Of a DNA stretch of 64,000 bases, positions 49,118 through 57,414 are shown piece by piece. The notes below the pieces were generated by a model. That model was not told the origin of the DNA and made no database searches. It saw only the letters and a program-made list of their open reading frames with translations. This DNA is from Olavius sp. associated proteobacterium Delta 1 (lineage in GTDB: Bacteria > Desulfobacterota > Desulfobacteria > Desulfobacterales > JAFDCJ01). The position numbers and the translations under genes were made by a program. Position 1 is the first letter of the stretch. Each line of letters starts with the position of its first letter. The stretch spans positions 1 through 64,000 of the forward strand of contig CACVKW010000667.1 of the NCBI GenBank assembly GCA_902749685.1, given 5' to 3'.

Positions 49118-51085
49118 ATGGCTAAACTACTGGATAGAATCAGTCTGGTTATCATCGGAAGCGGTGCATCGCTTTTTTATTATTACCTCGAAAAATCGAT
49201 GGCTTCCAACCAAAGTCTGGGCAGTTTTGTGACCATCGCTTTGATATTAATAATCAGTTTATTTACCCAGTTGCTGATCAATAATATAAATCGGTCCCGG
49301 CAGGCGTTGAGCGAGTCGAACGAAACTTTGGAGCTGAAGGTGATCGAACGAACCAAAGAGTTGCGGGAGTCCGAGATTAAATATCGGACTATTTTTGAAA
49401 ACTCCGGCGCAGCGACCCTTATCATTGAAAAGGACATGACCATTTCACTTGCCAACTCGGTTTTTGTGAGTTTTTCAGGATTCAGTCGAGGGGAAATTGA
49501 ATTTAAAAAATCCTTTGTCGATTTTCTCGATGAAAAAAGTCACCGTACAATCCTCGATGGTGACGGGTTTCTGTGCATTGATAAAAACCTTGAATGTAAA
49601 TTGATTGATAAAAAGCTCGACCAGAAAGATATACTGATCACGATTGCTCCAATCCCCGGCACAGATAGGAGTGTCGCCTCCCTGACGGATATATCCGAAC
49701 TTAAAGAAGCCGAACGCCAGATATCTCATCAAGCCTTCCATGACACCCTGACCAATCTGCCCAATCGCAGCCTGTTCATGGAACATTTGAACATGGCAAT
49801 CAAACGCGGAAAACGGCGGCAAGATTATCATTTTGCGGTTTTGTATCTGGACATCGACCGCTTCAAACTTGTCAACGATAGTCTCGGGCACATCGTTGGT
49901 GATAATCTGCTGACAGCGTTTGCCGATAGAATCCAAGGTTCACTGCGCGATATCGATACCCTGGCACGTTTGGGCGGGGATGAGTTTGCCATTCTGCTGG
50001 AGGACATTGAAGAGGGCAATTACGGCAGCATGGTTGCCGAAAGGCTGCAGGAGGATCTCAAGCGTCCGTTTGTGGTAAATGGCGAAGAAGTGTATGCACC
50101 CGCCAGCTTTGGTGTAGTGGATAACACCCAGGACTACGGTCTGCCCGAAGACATAATTCGTGATGCCGACTCAGCCATGTATCATGCCAAAGAAAAAGGC
50201 AGAGCTCAATTTAAGGTTTTTGATAAAAAACTGCATGAAAAAGCTTTACATTTGTTGCAGCGGGAAACCGATTTAAGAAAAGCGATCCACAAAAAAGAGT
50301 TTGTAACCCACTACCAACCGATTGTTTCGTTGAAATCGAGGTCGATCGTCGGCTTCGAAGCCCTGATACGCTGGAATCATCCTCAGTTGGGTCTGATTCA
50401 TCCGGATTCATTTATTTCAATCGCCGAAGAAACCGGCCTGATCATTCCAATCACCCGGCTGATGGTTGAGGAAGCCTGCCATGATCTTATAAGCTGGCAC
50501 GAACGCGTCAAACATATACAAAAGCTGACCATGAACGTTAACATATCCAGCAGGCATTTTCTACAGCCCAGCCTCCTTAAGGACATTAAGGAAGTGTTGA
50601 ATAAAATCGATTTGCCGCCTGATCACTTGAAGCTGGAAATAACTGAAACCGCTTTAATGGAAGATGTGGAAGACACGGTGCTGCTGGTTCAACGTATGCG
50701 AGATTACGGCCTTCAAATCGTCATAGACGATTTTGGTACCGGGTATTCATCGTTGAGCTATTTGCAGCGACTCCCCATCGACACCCTCAAGGTGGATCGC
50801 AGTTTCGTATCACGCATTCGAAACACCCCCGATGGAAATAGAAACATTGTCGAGGCTATTGTCTCGCTGGCCCACCGTCTCGACATGATTGTCGTGGCTG
50901 AGGGGGTGGAAACGCTTGAGCAGTACACCATCCTTTTGGACATGAATTGCCAATTCGGCCAAGGATACCTGTTCTCCAAACCCCTTACCAAGTCAAAGGT
51001 CGATGAATTAATCGAAGAAACTCTGAGTTATTCCCAGAAGAACCCGGGGCAATATTATCCTTTGACTAGCGTGCTTTCCAACTAA
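49118..51085 (+). CDS. PAS-GGDEF-EAL membrane protein (cyclic di-GMP turnover)
   Basis: 655-aa bifunctional c-di-GMP signalling protein. One or two N-terminal membrane helices (about 8-24 and 36-56), a short coiled linker (ETLELKVIERTKELRESE), and a PAS domain (about 85-195). The GGDEF domain is about 205-375, with LARLGGDEFAILLED intact. The EAL domain is about 385-640 and has the catalytic set FEALIRW, NVNISS, LEITET, DDFGTGYSSL, KVDRSFV and EGVET. Both diguanylate cyclase and phosphodiesterase activity look possible; which dominates is not readable. It is monocistronic. Confidence 0.94.
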   Translation: MAKLLDRISLVIIGSGASLFYYYLEKSMASNQSLGSFVTIALILIISLFTQLLINNINRSRQALSESNETLELKVIERTKELRESEIKYRTIFENSGAATLIIEKDMTISLANSVFVSFSGFSRGEIEFKKSFVDFLDEKSHRTILDGDGFLCIDKNLECKLIDKKLDQKDILITIAPIPGTDRSVASLTDISELKEAERQISHQAFHDTLTNLPNRSLFMEHLNMAIKRGKRRQDYHFAVLYLDIDRFKLVNDSLGHIVGDNLLTAFADRIQGSLRDIDTLARLGGDEFAILLEDIEEGNYGSMVAERLQEDLKRPFVVNGEEVYAPASFGVVDNTQDYGLPEDIIRDADSAMYHAKEKGRAQFKVFDKKLHEKALHLLQRETDLRKAIHKKEFVTHYQPIVSLKSRSIVGFEALIRWNHPQLGLIHPDSFISIAEETGLIIPITRLMVEEACHDLISWHERVKHIQKLTMNVNISSRHFLQPSLLKDIKEVLNKIDLPPDHLKLEITETALMEDVEDTVLLVQRMRDYGLQIVIDDFGTGYSSLSYLQRLPIDTLKVDRSFVSRIRNTPDGNRNIVEAIVSLAHRLDMIVVAEGVETLEQYTILLDMNCQFGQGYLFSKPLTKSKVDELIEETLSYSQKNPGQYYPLTSVLSN

Positions 51086-51290
51086 AAATACACAGCGAAT
51101 ACACAGCGTCGTAAAAATCTGCTTGGCAGCTCTTTGCATCGGTAAACCTGAATAAATATATATGGGGATTAACGGGCAGAACGCTGTGTCTGTTGATTCA
51201 AAAAATCGCTTGCCCGCAAACAGGGGCAGTGATAGGTTGGTATTTAAGACCTAAATAGCGTATGGCAATTGGAAAATTTAAGCCAAATAA
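51086..51290. other. Intergenic with an ACACAGCG direct and inverted repeat
   Basis: AATACACAGCGAATACACAGCG (two direct units, about 51088-51110) and ACGCTGTGTCTG (51180-51191) form an inverted pair. No gene is seen. Confidence 0.35.
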
Positions 51291-51401
51291 TATTTTGAAA
51301 AAATAGATACCGGAATTTTCGCGCAACAATCACCGCGCCAAGTCAATTGCGGTAACTTGATCTTAATTTCAATGAGGATTATTTGCCTGCAAAATTCAGG
51401 T

Positions 51402-52457
51402 ATGAAGACTATGAACACAAGCTCCTTTTCCAATGAACAGCTTGCCGGACAAAGACTGATGGTCGGCTTTGACGGCACCGGTCTGGATGAAAATCTCAAA
51501 TTTCTGATCGGTCGAATCAAAGCAGGCGGAATTATCCTTTTTGCCGGAAACCTTGAAACACCCGATCAGATCAAGGGCTTGTGTTTTGCGGTTCAGGAAT
51601 ACGCCGAACGATGCGGGCAACCGCCATTGTTCATTGCCATTGATCAGGAAGGGGGACAGGTCACAAGGCTTAAAAAGCCCTTTACTCAATTTCCCGGTAA
51701 CCCGCATATGCGTCATGAAGCGGATGCCGTATATTTTGCCGAAATAACAGCCGCCGAGCTGAATCAAGTTGGTATCAACATGAATATGGCGCCCGTCATG
51801 GATATCGCGCCGAAAGATACCAATAGCATCATGGCCAAAAGGGCCTTCGGTGGCGATCCGGACCGGGTCTCGCGACTAGGGCTAAAAGTCATTGAGCATT
51901 TGCAGCAAAACGGCATTATGGCGGTAGCTAAGCATTTTCCCGGTATTGGCCGGACCGTATTGGATTCGCACCTGGATTTGCCGATGCTCAAGGATGATCT
52001 AGCTGCCATCGAGCGATTTGATCTGATCCCCTTTAAAGCCTGCATTCAACACGGCGTATCCGGCATTATGCTGTCTCATATATTTTATCCGGAACTGGAT
52101 GATCAATGGCCGGCCAGCATGTCGATATATATTGCCGATGATATTTTACGCCGGCGCATGGGGTATAACGGCCTGGTCATGACGGATGATCTGGATATGG
52201 GCGCCATCACGAAGCATTATAAAATTCGAATCTCCATTCAGCAGATCCTGGCGGCTGATATCGACCTCGCCCTTATCTGCCACAAAGGACCGAATATTGA
52301 AATCGCCTTTGAACAGATCGTAAAAGAAATAACTGATTCAGCTGAAACGAAAACAAGGGGGAACGAATCGGTAGAGAGAATTATGAAATTAAAGAGAAAA
52401 TATATCAGTGCTTCAAAAAACAAAAGGTGCAATACACAAACACCAAAATCATTTTGA
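51402..52457 (+). CDS. Glycoside hydrolase family 3, NagZ-like beta-N-acetylhexosaminidase
   Basis: About 350 aa. I place the start at or just after 51402 (MKTMNTSS); ATGs at 51357 and 51411 are alternatives. Family 3 barrel: AIDQEGGQVTRLK, MNMAPVMDIAPKDTN, AKRAFGGDP, KHFPGIGRTVLDSHLDLP with the acid/base Asp-Ser-His loop, and the nucleophile aspartate in VMTDDLDMGAI. NagZ releases GlcNAc from recycled muropeptides. KHFPGHG of the family is KHFPGIG here, one substitution outside the catalytic dyad. The last 30 residues are Lys-rich. Its end overlaps the convergent tsaD stop by 9 nt. Confidence 0.88.
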   Translation: MKTMNTSSFSNEQLAGQRLMVGFDGTGLDENLKFLIGRIKAGGIILFAGNLETPDQIKGLCFAVQEYAERCGQPPLFIAIDQEGGQVTRLKKPFTQFPGNPHMRHEADAVYFAEITAAELNQVGINMNMAPVMDIAPKDTNSIMAKRAFGGDPDRVSRLGLKVIEHLQQNGIMAVAKHFPGIGRTVLDSHLDLPMLKDDLAAIERFDLIPFKACIQHGVSGIMLSHIFYPELDDQWPASMSIYIADDILRRRMGYNGLVMTDDLDMGAITKHYKIRISIQQILAADIDLALICHKGPNIEIAFEQIVKEITDSAETKTRGNESVERIMKLKRKYISASKNKRCNTQTPKSF

Positions 52458-53444
52458 CCTCGAGAAAACATCGTCCCACAATTCCGCTACCATCCCGGCT
52501 TTTAAGTAATGATATCCCACGCCCGCAATCATGGCGGCGTTATCGCCGCACAGGTGTAACGAAGGGATATGAACGCGGATGCCTTTGCGCCCGGCATCGG
52601 AAGTGAGTTTTTCTCGAAGTCGGCTGTTGGCGGCTACACCGCCTACCAGGGCAATACGGTCGCAGCCTTTGTCCATAGCCGCCCTGATTGCTTTGTACGA
52701 GAGGACTTCCAGAACCGCTTCCTGAAAGCCGGCGGTTATATCCGGAATTTGTTCCTTAAATTGTTCCGGGTGATTGGCGATGTAACGATGGACGGCCGTT
52801 TTAATACCACTGAAGCTAAAATCGAAAGTGGCCTTGTCCAGGTAGGATCGGGGAAATTTGATTTTAGCAGGATCGCCATTTTTGGCAAGACGATCGATAA
52901 TGCCGCCGCCCGGGTAACCCAGGTCGAGCATTTTGGCAACTTTATCGAACGCTTCTCCGGCTGCATCATCCCGGGTTTGCCCCATCAATTCAGTCGAAGT
53001 ATGGCCAGTGACGTAGTAAATACTTGTGTGGCCGCCGGATACAAGGAGCGCAACAAAAGGGAACGATGGCGGATCCGGCTCCAGAAATACCGAGTTGATA
53101 TGTCCTTCCAGATGATTCACACCGACCCAGGGAATTCCCAAGGCATAGGCCAATGACTTGGCAAATGAAAATCCGACCAGCAGGGCACCTACCAATCCGG
53201 GTCCCCGGGTAACGGCGATTGCCTCAATATCAGATAGCGGCAGACGAGCCTCGGTCAAGGCTTCATCAACCACCGGCACAATGGCTTCAATGTGTTTGCG
53301 TGACGCCAGTTCGGGCACCACTCCGCCATAGCGGTGGTGAACCGCAACCTGAGATGAGACCACCGTCGACCGGATGGCAGTCCCATTTTTGACGACTGCC
53401 GCAGCAGTTTCATCACATGAAGATTCAATGCCCAGAATATTCAT
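52449..53444 (-). CDS. tsaD: TsaD, t6A tRNA threonylcarbamoyltransferase
   Basis: Catalytic subunit that transfers the threonylcarbamoyl group to A37 of ANN-decoding tRNAs. It starts MNILGIESSCDETAAAV. The metal-binding histidines are in SRKHIEAIVP and VNHLEGHINSVF. The ASKHA nucleotide motifs LVSGGHTSIYY, GYPGGGIID and VGGVAANSRLRE are present, with LCGDNAAMIAG near the end. 331 aa is normal. It works with TsaB at 39 kb. Confidence 0.96.
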   Translation of the reverse strand: MNILGIESSCDETAAAVVKNGTAIRSTVVSSQVAVHHRYGGVVPELASRKHIEAIVPVVDEALTEARLPLSDIEAIAVTRGPGLVGALLVGFSFAKSLAYALGIPWVGVNHLEGHINSVFLEPDPPSFPFVALLVSGGHTSIYYVTGHTSTELMGQTRDDAAGEAFDKVAKMLDLGYPGGGIIDRLAKNGDPAKIKFPRSYLDKATFDFSFSGIKTAVHRYIANHPEQFKEQIPDITAGFQEAVLEVLSYKAIRAAMDKGCDRIALVGGVAANSRLREKLTSDAGRKGIRVHIPSLHLCGDNAAMIAGVGYHYLKAGMVAELWDDVFSRSK

Positions 53445-53571
53445 ATGGAGGCACCTGCTCTGACAAAAGATCTATTTAATGTTTGCCTGTACTACAATAA
53501 CAAAACTTCAAATTCCAAGCATCAAATCAACGATTTTTTTACAGGATCCGTCTCTAATTTTTTTGCCACAT

Positions 53572-54615
53572 CTACTCCCATATTATGCGTTCACTGGAAT
53601 CTTTGCATTCCAGGACTTCACCGATTAAAAACGCCTTCTCGTTCATCGCTTCAAGTCGTTGCAAAACATCGGCGGTGGCGTCCGGTGGGACGATGGCAAT
53701 CATTCCGATTCCATTGTTGAAAGTTCGCTGCATTTCCAGATCTGAAATTTTCCCGGCTTGCTGTATAAAAGGAAACACGGGCGGTATATCCCATATTCCT
53801 GTTTGGATTGAAATATTGCACGCCTTCGGAACGATCCGCAATATATTGTCTGCTATTCCGCCGCCCGTAATATGCGCCAGACCGTGCACCGGCATATCTT
53901 TTAAGATGCTCAAAATAGGTTCAACATAGATTCGGGTGGGCGTAAGCAATTCTTCGCCCAACGTCTTACCGAGGTCTTGCACATAATCATCCAATTTCAT
54001 TTGAAGGACATCAAAACAAATTTTGCGAACCAGAGAATAGCCGTTGCTGTGCAGGCCACTTGACGCGATGCCGATCAGGCGGTGTCCCACACGAACCTCA
54101 GTCCCGTCAATGATTTTGCTGTTGTCAACGATACCAACGGCAAAACCGGCCATATCATACTCCTTGTCATTATAAAATCCGGGCATTTCTGCAGTTTCAC
54201 CACCGAGTAAAGCGCATTTTGCTTTTTTGCAGCCGTCACCGATTCCTCTGATAAGACTGGCCACCCGCTTGCTATCCAGCTTGCCCATGGATAGATAATC
54301 CAAAAAGAATAGCGGTTTGGCACCCTGAACGAGGATATCATTGACGCACATGGCCACCAGATCAATTCCGATGGTATCGTGTTGGTCGAGCATGAAAGCT
54401 ATTTTAAGTTTGGTTCCAACTCCATCGGTCGAACTGACTAGCACCGGCCGGTCCAGGTTGGCAAGATTCGGTGAAAAAAGCCCGCCAAAACCGCCAATTT
54501 CCCCCATAACACCGGTTATGGCGGTTTTCTTGGCGATTTCGCTGATGGTCGAAACCAGTTTATTGGCTTTATCGATATCTACTCCGGCGTCCGCATAGGT
54601 TAACGAATCGGTCAT
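53572..54615 (-). CDS. purM: Phosphoribosylformylglycinamidine cyclo-ligase
   Basis: Fifth purine step, closing the imidazole ring with ATP to give AIR. I start at the ATG at 54613-54615 (MTDSLTYADAGVD), six nt after AGGAG; 347 aa. Signatures: SSTDGVGTKLKIAF, DLVAMCVNDILVQGAKPLFF, GGETAEMPGFY and ASSGLHSNGYSLVRKI. Its promoter region is shared, divergently, with hom. Confidence 0.95.
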   Translation of the reverse strand: MTDSLTYADAGVDIDKANKLVSTISEIAKKTAITGVMGEIGGFGGLFSPNLANLDRPVLVSSTDGVGTKLKIAFMLDQHDTIGIDLVAMCVNDILVQGAKPLFFLDYLSMGKLDSKRVASLIRGIGDGCKKAKCALLGGETAEMPGFYNDKEYDMAGFAVGIVDNSKIIDGTEVRVGHRLIGIASSGLHSNGYSLVRKICFDVLQMKLDDYVQDLGKTLGEELLTPTRIYVEPILSILKDMPVHGLAHITGGGIADNILRIVPKACNISIQTGIWDIPPVFPFIQQAGKISDLEMQRTFNNGIGMIAIVPPDATADVLQRLEAMNEKAFLIGEVLECKDSSERIIWE

Positions 54616-54698
54616 GCTCATCTCCTGAAGACGGTTATTTACCAAATAAAAGTCCTTGAAAATTAAACTTATTCGGCATAAAAGTCAAAACAATTTTT

Positions 54699-54727
54699 TT
54701 GACTTCCTCAGATGCCGGTTGTATGAT
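54699..54727 (+). promoter_or_regulatory. Promoter of hom
   Basis: -35 TTGACT (54699-54704), a 17-nt spacer and -10 TATGAT (54722-54727) give a start near 54734, 40 nt before the ATG. Confidence 0.65.
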
Positions 54728-54773
54728 ATTTTTTTCACAACAACCAAATCTGTAAGGACAGGAGGCGCCTGGT

Positions 54774-56096
54774 ATGACGGAATCTGCCAAGATAAATATC
54801 GGTTTGCTGGGTTGCGGCACGGTAGGAGCCGGTGTTGCAAAATTGCTCATCGGAAACAAACAGCTTCTGGCCGCCCGCGTCGGAGCGGACTTAAATTTGA
54901 AATGGGTGGCCGACATTGACATTGAAACCGATAGAGGGATTCAGCTACCGGATGGCGCCTTTATCAACGATGCCCACAAAGTCGTAGATGACCCGGATAC
55001 CGATATCATTGTCGAAATGATCGGCGGTGAAGGAATCGCAAAAGATCTCATATTGAAAGCCATTGAAAACGGCAAACACGTGGTAACCGCCAATAAAGCC
55101 CTCCTGGCAGCCCAGGGCAATGAATTGTTCGCAGCAGCAGCCCAAAAGGGTGTCGATCTGGCTTTTGAGGCCAGCGTTGGCGGATGCATGCCCACCATCA
55201 AATCCATGCGGGAATCACTGGTCGGCAATCACATCAAAGCGATGACCGGTATTTTAAACGGCACCTGCAACTATATTTTATCCAAAATCACAGACGAAGG
55301 AATTTCCTTTAAAGAAGCGCTCGACCAGGCACAGAATCAGGGGTATGCCGAAGCTGATCCGACACTAGACGTTGAGGGGTTCGACACTGCCCACAAAGTG
55401 GCGATCCTGGCTGCCCTGGCCTACGGTATGGAAATTAATTTAACCGATGTGTACATTGAAGGGATTTCCAGAATCACACCGCTGGACATCGCTTTCGCCG
55501 AGCAGTTCGGGTATCGCATAAAATTGCTCGCAATCAGTAAATTTCTAAATGACCGCGTGGAAGCCCGTGTTCATCCTACAATGATACCGTTTGGCAATCT
55601 TCTGACTCACATCAATGGTACCGTCAATGCCGTCACGATTTCCGGCGATGCGGTCGGCGATATTTTGTTATACGGGCACGGCGCCGGGATGATGCCCACC
55701 GCCAGTGCCGTGATTAGCGATATTGTTGACATTGCCCGCAATATATTATGCGGTGCTGCCCGCAGGGTCCCGCCCCTATCCTATCAGCGGGAAAACATCC
55801 GCAAAATACCGATTTTACCGATCGATGATCTTGTCACGCACTATTATTTCAGATTTTCAGCACAGGACCGCCCCGGCGTGCTATCAACAATTTCGGGAAT
55901 TCTGGGCAAATATGACATCAGCATCCAGTCGGTGCATCAAAAGGGCCGCAAGACCAATGGATCTGTGCCGGTGGTAATGCTCTCGCATCTCGTCAAGGAA
56001 GCCGATGTAAAGCAGGCCTTGAGCGAAATCAGTGCCCTGGACGTGGTAAGTGATGAGCCGGTCCTCATCAGAATCGAAGACGATGAAATGGATTGA
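54774..56096 (+). CDS. hom: Homoserine dehydrogenase
   Basis: Reduces aspartate semialdehyde to homoserine. The NAD(P) loop is GLLGCGTVGAGVAKLL (9-24). The catalytic region is VTANKALLA, FEASVGGCMP, ILNGTCNYIL and GYAEADPTLDVEGFDTAHK. The C-terminal ACT domain (about 355-440: FRFSAQDRPGVLSTISG) suggests threonine feedback. 440 aa is typical of the ACT-containing form. GGAGGCGCCTGGT precedes the start. thrH follows after about 240 nt. Confidence 0.96.
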   Translation: MTESAKINIGLLGCGTVGAGVAKLLIGNKQLLAARVGADLNLKWVADIDIETDRGIQLPDGAFINDAHKVVDDPDTDIIVEMIGGEGIAKDLILKAIENGKHVVTANKALLAAQGNELFAAAAQKGVDLAFEASVGGCMPTIKSMRESLVGNHIKAMTGILNGTCNYILSKITDEGISFKEALDQAQNQGYAEADPTLDVEGFDTAHKVAILAALAYGMEINLTDVYIEGISRITPLDIAFAEQFGYRIKLLAISKFLNDRVEARVHPTMIPFGNLLTHINGTVNAVTISGDAVGDILLYGHGAGMMPTASAVISDIVDIARNILCGAARRVPPLSYQRENIRKIPILPIDDLVTHYYFRFSAQDRPGVLSTISGILGKYDISIQSVHQKGRKTNGSVPVVMLSHLVKEADVKQALSEISALDVVSDEPVLIRIEDDEMD

Positions 56097-56159
56097 TTTG
56101 CGGGTTCAGCCGCATTACAGCGACAATTTGTTGTTGATGCTTGAAATTTACTGTTTCGA

Positions 56160-56200
56160 TCTTTGTGGCTGATTCTGGATACTGGATGTTGGATTGAAGA
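56160..56200. repeat. TGGATACTGGATGTTGGATT stutter
   Basis: Degenerate GGATxCTGGAT units; the reverse complement of the ATCCAGTATCC tract at 13217-13252. It lies in the 243-nt gap between hom and thrH, which shows no other feature. Confidence 0.4.
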
Positions 56201-56339
56201 AGGAATTCTATCAATTAATCAGACAGAATACCTTAATTTTAGTCATTTTAGACAATTTAGGCATTTGAGACATGGGTCAAAGATGTATTCATCGTTGGAT
56301 ATCGGACAGGAATAATAATTTAACTAAGGACTTAAAAGT

Positions 56340-56954
56340 ATGTACATCGTGTGTTCGGATTTAGAAGGTATTTTTACTCCCGAAATTTGGATTAATGTTG
56401 CTGAAATCACGGGTATTGAGGAATTGAGACTCACCACCAGGGATATATCCGACTATGATGTCTTAATGAAGAAGCGGCTGGCCATTCTGGATGAACATAA
56501 TTTAAAGCTCGCTGATATCCAGGCGGTTATCGCAAAAATGGAACCGGTCGAAGGTGCCCTGGGGTTCTTGAACTGGTTACGAGCCATCGTGCCACTGATC
56601 ATTGTCTCAGATACTTACGTTGAGTTTGCCGGGCCTTTAATGGAAAAACTGGGCCGGCCCACCCTTTTTTGCAACACGCTTTCGCTAAACAGTAACGGAT
56701 CCATCAGCGGTTATAATCTGCGCCAGCAGGACGGCAAAAGAAAGGTTGCGCTAGCGCTGAAAACCTTGAACTACGAGGTAATTGCAGTTGGAGATTCCTA
56801 CAACGACATCACGATGCTCAACGCCTCCGACCACGCCATCCTGTATTGCCCGCCGGATAACGTCAAAGAGGAATATAACGAATTTCCGACAGTCTATAAT
56901 TATGCCGAACTAAAAAAGCAGCTTCTCCAGACAATGAACCATGGCGATCGATAA
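56340..56954 (+). CDS. thrH: ThrH: phosphoserine/homoserine phosphotransferase
   Basis: HAD-superfamily enzyme related to SerB. In Pseudomonas, ThrH dephosphorylates phosphoserine and can pass the phosphate to homoserine, replacing ThrB. The 204-aa protein follows that sequence closely: CSDLEGIFTPEIWINVAEIT (in place of DxDxT, D-L-E-G), TTRDISDYDVLMKKRL, IIVSDTYVEF, the lysine in RQQDGKRKVALA, and VGDSYNDITML. Being next to hom supports the threonine route. The stop TAA overlaps the ATG at 56954. Confidence 0.93.
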   Translation: MYIVCSDLEGIFTPEIWINVAEITGIEELRLTTRDISDYDVLMKKRLAILDEHNLKLADIQAVIAKMEPVEGALGFLNWLRAIVPLIIVSDTYVEFAGPLMEKLGRPTLFCNTLSLNSNGSISGYNLRQQDGKRKVALALKTLNYEVIAVGDSYNDITMLNASDHAILYCPPDNVKEEYNEFPTVYNYAELKKQLLQTMNHGDR

Positions 56955-56980
56955 TGGTGAATTCTCCAGAGGGACCCCTT

Positions 56981-57403
56981 ATGTTTAGTCATCGCACGAC
57001 TTACCGCGTTATTTACGGCGACACCGACAATATGGGGCAGGCCTACTACGGTAACTACTTTCGCTGGTTTGAAATTGGACGCAGTGAAATGTTCAGACAC
57101 CTGGGGCTCCCCTATAAGGCCGTTGAGGACAACGGGATTTTTTTGCCAGTAGCCGAATCTCACTGTAAATATGCAACTCCGGCCAAATATGATGATATAT
57201 TGGTAATTGAAACATCGCTTGACACGAAACTTAAAGCCGGAATTAAATTTGACTATAAGATCTACCAGGAAGATGGTACAACGCTTGTCGCCAGAGGATA
57301 TACCAAACACCCGTGCGTTAACCGTGACGGTAAAGTCGTCCGGCCACCGAAGTTTCTCAAAGAGATAATTGCTAAAATCATTGGCGAATCTGGGGTGACT
57401 TAA
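56981..57403 (+). CDS. Acyl-CoA thioesterase, YbgC/4-hydroxybenzoyl-CoA thioesterase family
   Basis: Single hot-dog domain. I prefer the ATG at 56981 (MFSHRTTYRVIYGDTDNMG, 140 aa), seven nt after AGAGGG; the ATG at 56954, overlapping the thrH stop, gives nine more residues. The catalytic aspartate is in YGDTDNMGQAYYGNYFRWFE. YbgC members hydrolyse short to medium acyl-CoAs and often belong to the Tol-Pal region, but no tol genes are here. It sits between thrH and hldE, 11 nt from hldE. Confidence 0.9.
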   Translation: MFSHRTTYRVIYGDTDNMGQAYYGNYFRWFEIGRSEMFRHLGLPYKAVEDNGIFLPVAESHCKYATPAKYDDILVIETSLDTKLKAGIKFDYKIYQEDGTTLVARGYTKHPCVNRDGKVVRPPKFLKEIIAKIIGESGVT

Positions 57404-57414
57404 GTGAGAAGAAT

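Noticed and set aside
51086-51290. ACACAGCG repeats as a possible CRISPR
   Set aside because: Only two direct units with no regular spacers; it is one more short stutter repeat.
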